A program made the position numbers and the translations under genes. From Enterobacter sp. Ag1 (GTDB taxonomy: Bacteria; Pseudomonadota; Gammaproteobacteria; Enterobacterales; Enterobacteriaceae): DNA of 64,000 bases. The stretch spans positions 186,001 through 250,000 of the forward strand of contig AKXM01000016.1 in assembly GCA_000277545.1 (NCBI GenBank), read 5' to 3'. The notes below the pieces were generated by a model. It had not been told where the DNA came from, ran no database searches, and was given only the letters and a program-made list of their open reading frames with translations. Positions 21,727 to 30,932 of the stretch are shown here, piece after piece (position 1 is the stretch's first letter; each line of letters begins with the position of its first letter).

Positions 21727-22221
21727 ATGTCAAAAGGCGAAGACGTCCATCAGCAACTTATCGATTTACTCGAGCAACAGCAGGCCCGCTACCGTGTGGT
21801 AAAACATGTCGCGGCGGGGAAATGTGAAGAAGTCTCGGCGATCCGCGGCACCGAACTTGGCCAGGGCGCAAAAGCGCTGGTCTGCAAAGTCAAAGGCAAC
21901 AGCGTCAAGCTGCACGTGCTGGCGATTCTGGCGGCGGACAAACAGGCGGATCTGAGCCTGCTGGCGCAGCATCTGGGCGGCCTGAAAGCGTCGCTGGCAA
22001 GCCCGGCGGAAGTAGATGAGTTAACGCGATGTGTGTTTGGCGCTATCCCGCCATTCAGCTTTCACGCACAGCTCCGGCTGGTGGCCGACCCGTCTATTTT
22101 CGATCGTTTTTCAGAAATTGCCTTCAATGCAGGGTTGCTGGAAAAGTCAGTGGTGATGGATACGCAGGATTATTTGCGCATTGCGCGCCCGGAGCTGGTC
22201 AATTTTCACCGCCCCGAATAG
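21727..22221 (+). CDS. yeaK: YeaK, mischarged aminoacyl-tRNA deacylase
   Basis: YbaK/ProX-type trans-editing domain protein. E. coli YeaK hydrolyses mischarged aminoacyl-tRNAs (Ser-tRNA types). Motifs GTELGQGAKALVCKVKG, the Lys-rich site, and ASPAEVDELTRCVFGAIPPFSF match along the length. It is 164 residues long (E. coli 167). The yoaI gene is convergent, beginning its stop one base after the yeaK stop, as in E. coli. Confidence 0.92.
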   Translation: MSKGEDVHQQLIDLLEQQQARYRVVKHVAAGKCEEVSAIRGTELGQGAKALVCKVKGNSVKLHVLAILAADKQADLSLLAQHLGGLKASLASPAEVDELTRCVFGAIPPFSFHAQLRLVADPSIFDRFSEIAFNAGLLEKSVVMDTQDYLRIARPELVNFHRPE

Positions 22222-22326
22222 CTACCCGAGGCGTTCGAGATAAAGGACAGACAGCACCAATACCGAAGCGATCCCGAGGAACGCGGCAGTGATGCAAATC
22301 GTGTCGAATAACGCTGGATCGCCCAT
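22222..22326 (-). CDS. yoaI: YoaI, 34-residue membrane protein
   Basis: A complete 34-codon frame starting MGDPALFDTICITAAF and ending LERLG. One hydrophobic helix covers residues 8-30. Length and termini match E. coli YoaI, including the LVLSVL core. In E. coli YoaI is under PhoB and PhoP control and contacts PhoR; the same role here is inferred. AGAAAAGG precedes the ATG. It lies directly against the convergent yeaK stop. Confidence 0.88.
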   Translation of the reverse strand: MGDPALFDTICITAAFLGIASVLVLSVLYLERLG

Positions 22327-22473
22327 CCTTTTCTCCCGCAAGCCATTGCTCGCTGTCATATCGTTCAATTATTGACCGCAAAAATGACAGAATGATGAAC
22401 GGCCACAGAATCACTGTCGGCCATTCGCCACAACAATAAAAGTTAAAAACCTCTTATTTGGCAAGGATATATC

Positions 22474-22923
22474 ATGATTTTTGACCCCACACTTTTGATC
22501 CTTCTGGCGCTGGCGGGATTAGGTTTTGTCAGCCATAACACCACCGTCGCGGTGTCCATCCTCGTGCTGATTATTGTGCGCGTCACCCCGCTGAACACCT
22601 TCTTTCCGTGGATTGAGAAACAGGGCCTGACGGTAGGGATCATTATTCTGACTATCGGCGTGATGGCCCCGATAGCCAGCGGCACCCTGCCCGCCAGCAA
22701 CCTGATCCACTCTTTCACCCACTGGAAATCGCTGGTGGCGATTGTCGTCGGGATTGCGGTTTCATGGCTCGGCGGGCGCGGCGTGACGCTGATGGGCAGT
22801 CAGCCAGGCCTGGTAGGCGGCCTGCTGGTTGGCACCGTCCTTGGCGTCGCCCTGTTCCGTGGCGTGCCGGTTGGGCCGCTGATCGCCGCCGGGCTGGTTT
22901 CCCTTATTGTGGGTAAGCAGTAG
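22474..22923 (+). CDS. yeaL: YeaL, DUF441 membrane protein
   Basis: A 149-residue integral membrane protein with four hydrophobic segments (about 5-22, 24-40, 50-68 and 85-145 with breaks). It closely matches E. coli YeaL ([52 protein letters not shown]). The function is unknown. Its last 20 bases overlap the 3' end of the convergent permease gene. Confidence 0.92.
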   Translation: MIFDPTLLILLALAGLGFVSHNTTVAVSILVLIIVRVTPLNTFFPWIEKQGLTVGIIILTIGVMAPIASGTLPASNLIHSFTHWKSLVAIVVGIAVSWLGGRGVTLMGSQPGLVGGLLVGTVLGVALFRGVPVGPLIAAGLVSLIVGKQ

Positions 22924-23599
22924 CCACCTGCCGCTGCCAGCGGTGAATGCGCCAGGCCAGCGCGCTGCACAGCAGGTAATAAACCAGACCGGTAAAGATA
23001 AAAATGGCCGCCGGGTAAATTTGTACCCGGCTGTTGACCTGCCCGGCCACGGTTGTCAGCTCCGGTACGTTGACGATAAACGCCAGCGACGTGTCTTTGA
23101 TGAGCGAGATAAACAGCCCGGCAAACGACGGTAAAGCGTTGCACAGCGCCTGAGGCAACAGCACTAACCTCAGCGTTTGCCATGGCGTAAACCCGCCGGC
23201 AACCGCCGCCTCATTTTGCCCCTTCGCCAGCGCATTCAGCGCCGCCAGCGTGGTGTACATCACCGCCGCAGACGTAAACCAGGCCAGCGCCAGCGTGACG
23301 GTTAACGGCCCCGGTAAATCACGCCCGGTAATGGCGGGCAGCAGGAAATAGAGCCAGAAGATAACAAAAATCAGCGGAATGCCGCGGATCAAATCGGCCC
23401 AAATGAAAAGTACCCGCCGCACAATACCGCCGTAGCGCCAGGCGACACAGGCCAGCAATAACCCCAGCCCCAGGGCAAGCACGCCAGCGCCCACGGCCAT
23501 CATCAGCGTTAGCAACACGCCACCCGGCTCGCCCTGAGCCATTCTTCCCCACAGCAAATAATCGAGGTTGTCCGTAATAACCGAAATGTTAGCGATCAT
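22904..23599 (-). CDS. polar amino acid ABC transporter, permease (second)
   Basis: Inner-membrane subunit of the HisMQ type, 231 residues with about five helices. The EAA loop reads [27 protein letters not shown], the site that contacts the ATPase. The ATG at 23599 follows GGGGGTA and gives the usual short N-terminal tail; a longer frame adds 14 charged residues. Its start overlaps the end of the preceding permease by 11 bp. It is the last gene of the four-gene operon 26021 to 22904. Confidence 0.88.
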   Translation of the reverse strand: MIANISVITDNLDYLLWGRMAQGEPGGVLLTLMMAVGAGVLALGLGLLLACVAWRYGGIVRRVLFIWADLIRGIPLIFVIFWLYFLLPAITGRDLPGPLTVTLALAWFTSAAVMYTTLAALNALAKGQNEAAVAGGFTPWQTLRLVLLPQALCNALPSFAGLFISLIKDTSLAFIVNVPELTTVAGQVNSRVQIYPAAIFIFTGLVYYLLCSALAWRIHRWQRQVATAYPQ

Positions 23600-24347
23600 G
23601 CTGTACCCCCGGTTTACGTAACCCGCGTTTCCCCGGCGCAAAGAGTGTAAATAGCCCGCTCATCGCCAGTCCCAGCAGCAGATAAAGCACCGTGCCTGCG
23701 GCAAAAGCGCCCAACGCATGGGCGTTGTAGCTTTCGATACGGCGCACCTGGCTGGTGAGCTCGGCAAAGCCGATGCCCGTGGCCAGCGAGGAGAGCTTCA
23801 TCAGGTTGAGATATTGCCCGACCACCGGCTGCCAGGCGTTAACCACGCCCTGGGGCAGCAGCACGGTGCGAAAAAGCTGCCACTCAGAGAAGCCCTGAGA
23901 AAGTGCAGCTTCGGTTTGCCCCTTCGGCACCGCCTGCAACCCGCTACGGATCTCCTCCACCAAAAATGCCGAGGTGAAAACCCCTAGCCCCCACGCCGCG
24001 CAGAGAAACTCCGGCGTCAGCCACCAGACGCCGCCGGGCAGCTGAGACCAGCTGTGATCGTCATTAATAAAGCCGCGCCAGCTCTGCGGCAGCGCGTTCC
24101 ACGCCGCGAAATACCAGAAAAGCAGCTGTACCAGCAAAGGCGTATTGCGAAAAATGGAGATCCAGCTTGCCGTGAAATAGCGTCCCGCCCGGCCACCGGC
24201 GAGCCGAAGCCCCAGCAACAACACGGCAAACAACGTCGCAATGATTATCCCGGCGAACGTCACCCACGCGGTGGTCAGCAAACCGGAGATCAGCCAGGCT
24301 CGCGGTGCTCCACTTAACACCCCTGCCCAGTCAAAGTAGCTGTTCAT
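23589..24347 (-). CDS. polar amino acid ABC transporter, permease (first)
   Basis: HisMQ-type inner-membrane subunit of 252 residues. The EAA loop is VPKGQTEAALSQGFSEWQLFRTVLLPQGVVN. FRNTPLLVQLLFWYFAAW is the conserved helix of glutamate/aspartate-type systems (GltJ-like). The start overlaps the ATPase stop as ATGA. It pairs with the downstream permease to make a heterodimeric channel. Confidence 0.88.
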   Translation of the reverse strand: MNSYFDWAGVLSGAPRAWLISGLLTTAWVTFAGIIIATLFAVLLLGLRLAGGRAGRYFTASWISIFRNTPLLVQLLFWYFAAWNALPQSWRGFINDDHSWSQLPGGVWWLTPEFLCAAWGLGVFTSAFLVEEIRSGLQAVPKGQTEAALSQGFSEWQLFRTVLLPQGVVNAWQPVVGQYLNLMKLSSLATGIGFAELTSQVRRIESYNAHALGAFAAGTVLYLLLGLAMSGLFTLFAPGKRGLRKPGVQHDR

Positions 24348-25162
24348 GATTCGGCCCCGGCATGTAGCGGGTCGAGTACCTTTTGCAGGAAACGACGGGC
24401 GCGGGGATGCTGCGGCGAGCGGAAAAACTGCGCCGGGGCCGCCTGCTCGAGAATGGCTCCGCCGTCAATGAACACCACTCGGTCGGCGATTTCACGCGCG
24501 AACTGCATCTCATGCGTGACCACAATCATGGTAATGCCGCTGTGGGCGAGATCCTTCATCACCTGCAGAACTTCGCCGATCATCTCCGGGTCGAGGGCCG
24601 AAGTCGGTTCGTCAAACAGGATAATTTGCGGCGATGACGCCAGCGCCCTGGCAATCGCCACGCGCTGCTGCTGCCCGCCTGAAAGCTGCGCCGGATAGTG
24701 CTGCGCTTTGTCTGCGAGGCCGACTCGGGCCAACAGCGCCAGAGCCTGCTGATGCGCCGCCTCACGCTTCCAGCCGTGAACGTGGGTTAGCGACAGCGTA
24801 ATGTTCTGTTCAGCCGTCAGGTGGGCGTAAAGGTTAAACTGCTGAAACACAAACCCGATTCGGCTTCGCAGGCGGCGCAGCGTCCTGTTATTCAGCGCTC
24901 GGGTGGATTTGCCATCGATAAAAATATCGCCATCGCTGAGGGTTTCGAGCTGGTTGATGAGCCGTATCAGCGTCGATTTCCCCGAACCGGACGGGCCGCA
25001 AATCGCCACTACTTCTCCGGCCGCGATAGTCAGGTCTATCTCGCGCAAGACGGATGTTTCACCATAATTTTTACTCACTTTGCGAAATTCAACGCTGGCG
25101 GACTGCAGATGCAAAAAATCCGCAGCCGAAGCTGCGGACAAAAGAGGCGGTCGTTTAAACAT
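24344..25162 (-). CDS. polar amino acid ABC transporter, ATP-binding subunit
   Basis: A 272-residue ATPase of the GlnQ/HisP group. Walker A is GPSGSGKST, the signature is LSGGQQQR, and Walker B is IILFDEPTSALDPE followed by the switch His in VVTHEMQFAREIADRV. There is an extra N-terminal stretch of about 25 residues before the domain. Its ATG follows the stop of the binding-protein gene after one base (TAATATG), so translation is coupled. Confidence 0.92.
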   Translation of the reverse strand: MFKRPPLLSAASAADFLHLQSASVEFRKVSKNYGETSVLREIDLTIAAGEVVAICGPSGSGKSTLIRLINQLETLSDGDIFIDGKSTRALNNRTLRRLRSRIGFVFQQFNLYAHLTAEQNITLSLTHVHGWKREAAHQQALALLARVGLADKAQHYPAQLSGGQQQRVAIARALASSPQIILFDEPTSALDPEMIGEVLQVMKDLAHSGITMIVVTHEMQFAREIADRVVFIDGGAILEQAAPAQFFRSPQHPRARRFLQKVLDPLHAGAES

Positions 25163-25163
25163 A

Positions 25164-26021
25164 TTATTTGGCTACAATTTTAAAGCTGCGCGGCTGCGGG
25201 GTTTTGCTGTCGGGGCCAAACCAGGCGCTGTAGATTTGCTCTGCCTGGCCACTTTGTTCCAGCTTCACCAGCTCGTCGTTAACCGCTTTTAAAAGGGCAG
25301 GTTCCCCTTTCTTCACGCCAACGCCAATCTCTTCCTTGCTCAGCAAGTCCGGCAGAATTTTAAACTTCGCCTTATCCGGCGCTTCGGCCAGCAGCCCGGC
25401 AAGAATAGTGCTGTCCTGAGTGATCGCCTGGACGTTACCGTTGCGCAGCGCGGTAAAAGCCAGCGGGATATCATCATAAGAAAGCACTCGAATTGACGGG
25501 AAACGCTGCACCAGCGCCTGTTCTCCGGTGGTACCTTTCACCGCACCCACGCGCCCTTTCGCGTAATCCTCAAGCTTATCCGGCCCGGAAGCCGGGACCA
25601 GGAACTGCTGCCCGGTCACAAAATAAGGGGTAGAGAAATCCACTACCTGGGCGCGTTCCGGCGTAATGGTGATATCCGCCACGATAAGGTCGACCTTACC
25701 GGACTGCAGGAGCGGAATACGGTTCGCCGGGTTGGTGGCCACCAGCTCAAGCTTAACGCCTAAGGATTTAGCCAGTGCTTTCGCGAAATCAACGTCATAG
25801 CCCACGATATCGTGCGTTTTAGCATCTACAGAGCCAAAAGGTGGATTTGCGTCAAAAGTGGCCACTTTAACCACCCCCGCTTTTTGAATATCCGCCAGCT
25901 GGTCTGCGTGAACCGCGGCGGAGGCCAGGCCGGACAGGGCCAGAACCAAAGCAGAGAGCGTTAATTTACGTTGCGCTGTTGTGTGTGAAGTTATGTGCGT
26001 TGAAGCCTTTACCTGTGCCAT
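25164..26021 (-). CDS. polar amino acid ABC transporter, periplasmic binding protein
   Basis: Family 3 solute-binding protein of 285 residues with a long signal peptide ending near AAVHA (residue 39). Family motifs include PPFGSVDAKTHDIVGYDVDFAKALAKSLG and ADITITPERAQVVDFSTPYF. The arginine that binds the substrate carboxylate lies in ITITPER. The substrate cannot be read from sequence; glutamate/aspartate- or cystine-like ligands are candidates. AAGGAAAATCA precedes the ATG. It is the first gene of the operon and is divergent from a chemoreceptor gene. Confidence 0.9.
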   Translation of the reverse strand: MAQVKASTHITSHTTAQRKLTLSALVLALSGLASAAVHADQLADIQKAGVVKVATFDANPPFGSVDAKTHDIVGYDVDFAKALAKSLGVKLELVATNPANRIPLLQSGKVDLIVADITITPERAQVVDFSTPYFVTGQQFLVPASGPDKLEDYAKGRVGAVKGTTGEQALVQRFPSIRVLSYDDIPLAFTALRNGNVQAITQDSTILAGLLAEAPDKAKFKILPDLLSKEEIGVGVKKGEPALLKAVNDELVKLEQSGQAEQIYSAWFGPDSKTPQPRSFKIVAK

Positions 26022-26261
26022 TGATTTTCCTTGTTATCCCGTCTGTGAGCGAGCTATGCCTTTACGCTCGCACAAGCGCCTTTCCCTCGCCAATGCTTAA
26101 TCCTGCATTGCATATGCAGAAAACATATTAGTTAATCCTGAGTTAAATCTTTTACTTATAGATTTAACAAATAATTGAATTAAGTGATTATTTTAAAAAT
26201 AAAAAATTGGCGATTTATGGCATAAATTTGTGACTCACCCGCTAGTTTTCAGATCTGGTGA

Positions 26262-26289
26262 AAAAGTTTCCCTTCTCCTGGGCCGATAA
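26262..26289 (+). promoter_or_regulatory. sigma-28 (FliA) promoter for the chemoreceptor
   Basis: AAAAGTTT-N12-GCCGATAA fits the FliA consensus TAAAGTTT-N11-GCCGATAA, with a perfect -10 and a spacer one base longer. It lies 27 bases before the start codon. The remaining gap 26022-26261 is AT-rich and holds the ABC operon promoter region; no gene is visible. Confidence 0.75.
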
Positions 26290-26315
26290 ACTTTTCAAAT
26301 AATAGGAGAGGCAAA

Positions 26316-27851
26316 ATGAAATCACTGGCTCACAATTTGTTGTTATTAATTTGCTGTTCGATTTTGATGTCCGCCCTGGTTACCGCCATTTCACTCTACG
26401 GCAGCCACCGAAGCGCCCAAAGCACCGAAAGCGGCCTGCTGGCAAAGGATTTGATGTCTGACATCAAGCCCGCACCGATTTACCTGATTGAACTGCGGCT
26501 GGTGCTTTCGCGCGTGGTGGAAGGCACGCTGAGCGTCGATCAGGCCGATGCCGAAATTAAGCGCCTCAGCGCGCAATGGCACCAGCGCGTTGATTACTGG
26601 AAGGCCGCCCTGCCACCTGAGCTGCAGCAGAATCTGCTCGGGGAACAATACCAGGCCGGGATGGCAATGATCAAAGATGCCAATGACCTGGTGGAGCTTA
26701 TTCGTTCGGGCGCCCCGACGCCGCTGTTTGAAAAGCTGAAAGCGGCCGATAAAGACTTTTTCGCCCATCAGAAAGGCATTGAATCCTTCGTTAAAGCCTC
26801 CGCCGAGTATGCCGATAAAGCGGTAGAAAAAGCCCAACACAGCAGCGTTAACTCCACACAATGGCAGTTGATTGGTTCCGGTGCCGCCGTGTTGCTGCTG
26901 CTGGTTGTTGGCTGGTGGGTTCACCGCACGATTTTCCGCTCACTGGGTGGCGAGCCAAGTGAAGTGGCCGAGATTGCCAACGCCGTGGCCTGCGGAGATC
27001 TCACCCGAGAAGTGAAAGTGCGCGACGGCGACAGAAGCAGCGTCATGGCCGCGATGGCAACCATGTGCCAGCAGCTCACCATGGTCATCCATCTGGTGCA
27101 CGAAAGCAGCAACCAGATATCCACCCGCTCCAGCGAGATTGCCAGCGGCAATATTGACCTGGCTTCTCGCACCGAAGAACAGGCCAGCGCGCTGGAGCAA
27201 ACGGCGTCGTCGATGGAAGAGATGACCGCCACGGTGAAGCAAAACGCAGAGAATGCCCAAAGCGCCAGCCAGTTGGCCAATACCGCCTCGAGAAGCGCGG
27301 AACAGGGCGGCGCGGTAGTGGCCCAGGTCGTGGAAACCATGGACGGCATTTCAAGCTCCGCCAACAAAATCACCGATATCATCGGCGTTATCGACAGCAT
27401 CGCCTTCCAGACCAACATCCTGGCGCTGAACGCGGCGGTAGAAGCCGCCAGAGCCGGTGACCAGGGGCGCGGTTTTGCTGTTGTTGCCGGCGAAGTGCGC
27501 AGCCTGGCCCAGCGCAGCGCCAGTGCGGCCAAAGAAATTAAAGAGTTAATTGAAGACTCGGTGAATCAGGTCGCCAGTGGCAGCAGACTGGTAAACGAAG
27601 CGGGCAAGACCATCAACACCGTGGTGCAGGACGTGAAGCGCGTCGCTGCGCTGATGGTGGAGATTACCCACGCCAGCGATGAGCAAAGCAGCGGCATTGA
27701 GCAGGTCAGCACGGCCATCAGCCAGATGGATGTCACCACCCAGCAAAACGCGGCGATGGTGAATCAGGCCTCCGAGACGGCCGAATCGCTGCTGGCGCAG
27801 ACCTATGAGCTGAATACCGCCGTGTCCCAGTTTAAGCTGGCTAGTCTGTAA
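26316..27851 (+). CDS. methyl-accepting chemotaxis protein
   Basis: Transmembrane chemoreceptor of 511 residues. TM1 spans about residues 8-28. A periplasmic four-helix sensor domain follows to about 185. TM2 is 186-205 (LIGSGAAVLLLLVVGWWV), then HAMP and the signalling domain. The hairpin tip has IAFQTNILALNAAVEAARAGDQGRGFAVVAGEVR, the contact site for CheA/CheW. Glu/Gln methylation helices flank it. There is no C-terminal NWETF pentapeptide, so it probably relies on other receptors for adaptation. The ligand is unknown. It ends 11 bp inside convergent nimR. Confidence 0.92.
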   Translation: MKSLAHNLLLLICCSILMSALVTAISLYGSHRSAQSTESGLLAKDLMSDIKPAPIYLIELRLVLSRVVEGTLSVDQADAEIKRLSAQWHQRVDYWKAALPPELQQNLLGEQYQAGMAMIKDANDLVELIRSGAPTPLFEKLKAADKDFFAHQKGIESFVKASAEYADKAVEKAQHSSVNSTQWQLIGSGAAVLLLLVVGWWVHRTIFRSLGGEPSEVAEIANAVACGDLTREVKVRDGDRSSVMAAMATMCQQLTMVIHLVHESSNQISTRSSEIASGNIDLASRTEEQASALEQTASSMEEMTATVKQNAENAQSASQLANTASRSAEQGGAVVAQVVETMDGISSSANKITDIIGVIDSIAFQTNILALNAAVEAARAGDQGRGFAVVAGEVRSLAQRSASAAKEIKELIEDSVNQVASGSRLVNEAGKTINTVVQDVKRVAALMVEITHASDEQSSGIEQVSTAISQMDVTTQQNAAMVNQASETAESLLAQTYELNTAVSQFKLASL

Positions 27852-28641
27852 AATCGTCCCCGCCCAGGGTGCTTAAATAACGCCCTGGCGTGGTGCCGAG
27901 CGCCTTTTTAAACATGGTAATAAACGCCGTGGTGGAGTCGTACCCCAGAGACTCCGCCACGTTTTGCACGGTCATCCCGCTTATCAAATACCGCAGCGCC
28001 ACGATGAGCTGCATCTGCTGCCGCCAGCGCAGAAAACTCAGCCCCGTTTCTTTCCCCACCAGCCGGGCAAGATTACGCTCGCTCATCGCCATGTCGTCCG
28101 CCCACTGGGCCAGCGTTTTCTTCTCCTTCAGGTTTTTCGCCATGCTGTCCGCCATCGCACGTATTTTGGGGTGTGAGGAGATCGGTAGCTGGAGCTGTTC
28201 CACCGGCTGATTAGGCAGCTCATCAAACAGCACCTGCACCAGCCGTTGAATGGGCGCACACTCGAGATGTTCATGGGGAACGTTGGACAGGCGCAGGATC
28301 AGTTCCCGCACCAGCGGCGAGATCTTCAGCGTGCAGCATTCCTGCGGCATGGCGACCGCCTCCGGTTCAATAAACAAAAAGCAGAGCCGCGCGTCCGCCG
28401 TCACCCGGTTGCTGTGTGGCATTTTCCCCGGCACCCAAACCGCATACTGCGGCGGCACCATCCACATCGAGTTGGTGACTTCGCTGGTGATACCGCCGTG
28501 GAGCGCCAGGATCAGCTGTCCTTTTCGATGGGTGTGGATGGGCTTTTCGTTATAGGTTTGCGCGGCGCGAATGCGAAACGCCAGCGCGGGCGTCACAATG
28601 CTGTCCGGGTCAAACCCTTCGAGATCCAGGTCACGTTCCAT
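27841..28641 (-). CDS. nimR: AraC-family regulator NimR
   Basis: A 266-residue transcription factor: N-terminal cupin-like sensing domain (HTHRKGQLILALHGG, VWVPGKMPHS) and a C-terminal AraC helix-turn-helix pair (MSERNLARLVGKETGLSFLRWRQQ; VAESLGYDSTTAFITMFKKALGTTPGRYL). In E. coli NimR (YeaM) represses the divergent exporter nimT and its own gene. The divergent partner is present here, which fixes the assignment. The likely operator lies in the 98-bp gap 28642-28739. Confidence 0.88.
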   Translation of the reverse strand: MERDLDLEGFDPDSIVTPALAFRIRAAQTYNEKPIHTHRKGQLILALHGGITSEVTNSMWMVPPQYAVWVPGKMPHSNRVTADARLCFLFIEPEAVAMPQECCTLKISPLVRELILRLSNVPHEHLECAPIQRLVQVLFDELPNQPVEQLQLPISSHPKIRAMADSMAKNLKEKKTLAQWADDMAMSERNLARLVGKETGLSFLRWRQQMQLIVALRYLISGMTVQNVAESLGYDSTTAFITMFKKALGTTPGRYLSTLGGDDFTD

Positions 28642-28739
28642 AGCATGTCCGAATTTAGCGATAATCTGTCATTTTAGCTTGATTCGTAAAAAGGCAGAAG
28701 CGTGTATCTTTGCTTTACCGTTTTTCAGGACACAGACAC

Positions 28740-29942
28740 ATGACTTCCACGACTTCAGCGAGCAAAAAGAGCCGCGCTCTGCTTCTGCTCGGCATTCTGA
28801 TGATTGCCACCACCCTGCGCGTCACCTTTACCGGCGCGGCACCGCTGCTGGATATGGTGCGCGATGCACTTGCACTGTCCACCGCGCAGATCGGGATTTT
28901 AACCACCCTGCCCCTGCTGGCCTTTGCGGTTGTTTCCCCGCTTGCCGCCGGGATCGCCCGCCGCTTTGGTACCGAGCGCAGCCTGTTTGGTGCGTTGCTG
29001 ATCATCTGCGCCGGGATTGCTTTGCGCTCCGCCGGCCACGCCGCGCTGCTGTATATCGGCACGGCTATCATCGGCTGCGGGATCGCCATGGGCAACGTGC
29101 TGCTGCCCAGCCTGCTTAAGCGCGACTTCCCCGGCCAGGTCGCCAAACTCACCGGTGCTTACTCGCTCACGATGGGCGTGGCCGCCGCGCTGGGCTCGGT
29201 GATGGTGGTGCCGATTGCTCTGCACGGCTTCGGCTGGTCCGGCGCCATGCTGTCGCTGATGATCTTCCCGCTGCTGGCGCTGATTGTCTGGCTGCCGCAG
29301 CTTGGCAGCAGCACGGTGATGAACCTGTCCGGCAACCCGGCGCTGCACAGCCGCGGCATCTGGTCTTCACCGCTGGCCTGGCAGGTCACCCTGTATCTGG
29401 GGATTAACTCGCTGGTCTATTACGTGATTATCGGCTGGCTGCCTTCCATTCTGATCAGCCACGGCTACAACGAAGCCGAGGCCGGGTCGATACACGGTAT
29501 TTTGCAGCTCGCCACCGCCATTCCGGGATTGTTTGTCGGCCTGATCCTGAGCCGCCTGAAAGACCAGCGCGGAATTGCCGCTCTGATGGCGCTGCTGTGG
29601 TGTCTGGCGACGCTCGGCCTTTGGCTGCTGCCGGCCTTCTCCATCTTCTGGGTGTCGCTCGGCGGCTTTGGCTCCGGCGCGGCGATGATTCTGGGGCTCT
29701 CTTTCATTGGGATGCGCACCGGTTCCGCACATCAGGCGGCGGCGCTGTCCGGCATGGCTCAGTGCGTAGGCTATCTTCTGGCCGCCTTCGGCCCGCCGGT
29801 GATGGGGAAGATTCATGACATTACCGGCAGCTGGGCGATCCCTTTATTAGGTTGCGCGCTACTTTCGGTCGTCATGGGCGTCTTTGGGGCTTATGCTGGA
29901 CGCCAGAAAGAGATTGGCGCGGCGGAGAAAGCCGCGGCCTGA
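28740..29942 (+). CDS. nimT: NimT, MFS exporter (2-nitroimidazole/CynX-type)
   Basis: Twelve-helix major facilitator protein of 400 residues. E. coli NimT (YeaN) confers 2-nitroimidazole resistance by efflux. Motifs GILMIATTLRVTFTGAAPLLD, KRDFPGQVAKLTGAYSLTMG and SAHQAAALSGMAQCVGYLLAA match it closely. The ATG at 28740 follows AGGA; a longer frame starting 30 bases upstream has no ribosome binding site. A methyltransferase gene begins 22 bp after the stop on the same strand. Confidence 0.9.
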   Translation: MTSTTSASKKSRALLLLGILMIATTLRVTFTGAAPLLDMVRDALALSTAQIGILTTLPLLAFAVVSPLAAGIARRFGTERSLFGALLIICAGIALRSAGHAALLYIGTAIIGCGIAMGNVLLPSLLKRDFPGQVAKLTGAYSLTMGVAAALGSVMVVPIALHGFGWSGAMLSLMIFPLLALIVWLPQLGSSTVMNLSGNPALHSRGIWSSPLAWQVTLYLGINSLVYYVIIGWLPSILISHGYNEAEAGSIHGILQLATAIPGLFVGLILSRLKDQRGIAALMALLWCLATLGLWLLPAFSIFWVSLGGFGSGAAMILGLSFIGMRTGSAHQAAALSGMAQCVGYLLAAFGPPVMGKIHDITGSWAIPLLGCALLSVVMGVFGAYAGRQKEIGAAEKAAA

Positions 29943-29964
29943 ACAGACCCCCAAGGAGGATCGA

Positions 29965-30705
29965 ATGGCATCATCGGCACCGCAGAACATTTTCGACGAC
30001 CCGGTATTTTTTGAAAATTACCGTCAGTTACGGGAGCAGGACTCTGGCCTTAACGGGCTGCTGGAGATCCCCGAGCTTTACTCCCTGCTGCCCGCGCTGG
30101 ATGGCCTGAAGATCCTCGACCTGGGCTGCGGCTTTGGCGACTTTGCCCGCTTCGCCCGCGCCCACGGGGCGGCAAGCGTGACGGGTTTTGATATCTCGGA
30201 AAAGATGCTCGCCCAGGCGCGAGCCGCAACCCAGGACACAAACATCAGCTACCACAATTTACCGCTGGAGCAATTCTCGCCGGAGGGTGAAACCTGGGAT
30301 CTGGCGATTTCGTCGCTGGCGCTGCACTACCTCGAAGATTTCGCCCGCCTGAGCAACGCTATCTTTGCTGCGTTAAAACCCGGCGGGCAGTTTATCTTCT
30401 CCGTCGAACACCCGATGTGCACCGCCTTCCCGGTAGGCTGGCAACCCTATAAAGAAGAGGTTATCTGGCCGGTGAACCACTATCACCAGCAAGGCTTACG
30501 CCACACCAGCTGGTTCGTGGAGGATGTGCAAAAGTACCACCGCACCACGGAAACCTATGTCAATACCCTGCTCGACAGCGGCTTCGCCCTCACCCGAATG
30601 CTGGAAACCAAACCGACGGCAGAAACCCTGGCACAGCATCCACGTCTGGCAAAAGAGATGCGCCGTCCGGCCTTTTTGATTCTTCGGGCGACTAAGCCTC
30701 GGTAA
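29965..30705 (+). CDS. class I SAM-dependent methyltransferase
   Basis: A 246-residue Rossmann-fold methyltransferase of the methyltransf_11/25 type; the substrate is unknown. The SAM-binding motif I is ILDLGCGFGDFARFA near residue 50, motif II has TGFDISEKML, and the post-motif has DLAISSLALHYLED. The strong AAGGAGG site precedes the ATG at 29965. It follows nimT by 22 bp, so it may be co-transcribed with the exporter; E. coli has no such gene here. The overall fold resembles small-molecule or UbiE-like enzymes. Confidence 0.85.
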   Translation: MASSAPQNIFDDPVFFENYRQLREQDSGLNGLLEIPELYSLLPALDGLKILDLGCGFGDFARFARAHGAASVTGFDISEKMLAQARAATQDTNISYHNLPLEQFSPEGETWDLAISSLALHYLEDFARLSNAIFAALKPGGQFIFSVEHPMCTAFPVGWQPYKEEVIWPVNHYHQQGLRHTSWFVEDVQKYHRTTETYVNTLLDSGFALTRMLETKPTAETLAQHPRLAKEMRRPAFLILRATKPR

Positions 30706-30796
30706 AGATAAGGTCTATGATGCGATTTACGTTGGAACCCAGGCCTCACTTTTTGTCCGGCACTGACTTCAACCGCATGTCGCTTCTGTTTTCTTA

Positions 30797-30905
30797 CCCT
30801 CACCCTTTCCCTGAAAGGGAGAGGGAATAGATAAAGTTCTCTGAAATCACTTTCCCCGACATATGTTTTCTCCCTCTCCCTTTGGGAGAGGGTCGGGGTG
30901 AGGGC
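30797..30905. repeat. palindromic intergenic repeat
   Basis: Outer arms CCCTCACCC and GGGGTGAGGG are inverted about 100 bases apart. Each end also carries a small hairpin (CCCTTT/AAAGGG; CTCTCCC/GGGAGAG). This fits the dispersed palindromic repeats common between genes in Enterobacter-like genomes. Confidence 0.65.
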
Positions 30906-30932
30906 TGTTACCCGCGCCCCTAAACCCCGAAT

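Noticed and set aside
29367..29816. Open frames opposite nimT
   Set aside because: Low-complexity shadow frames in a gene whose forward frame matches NimT throughout.
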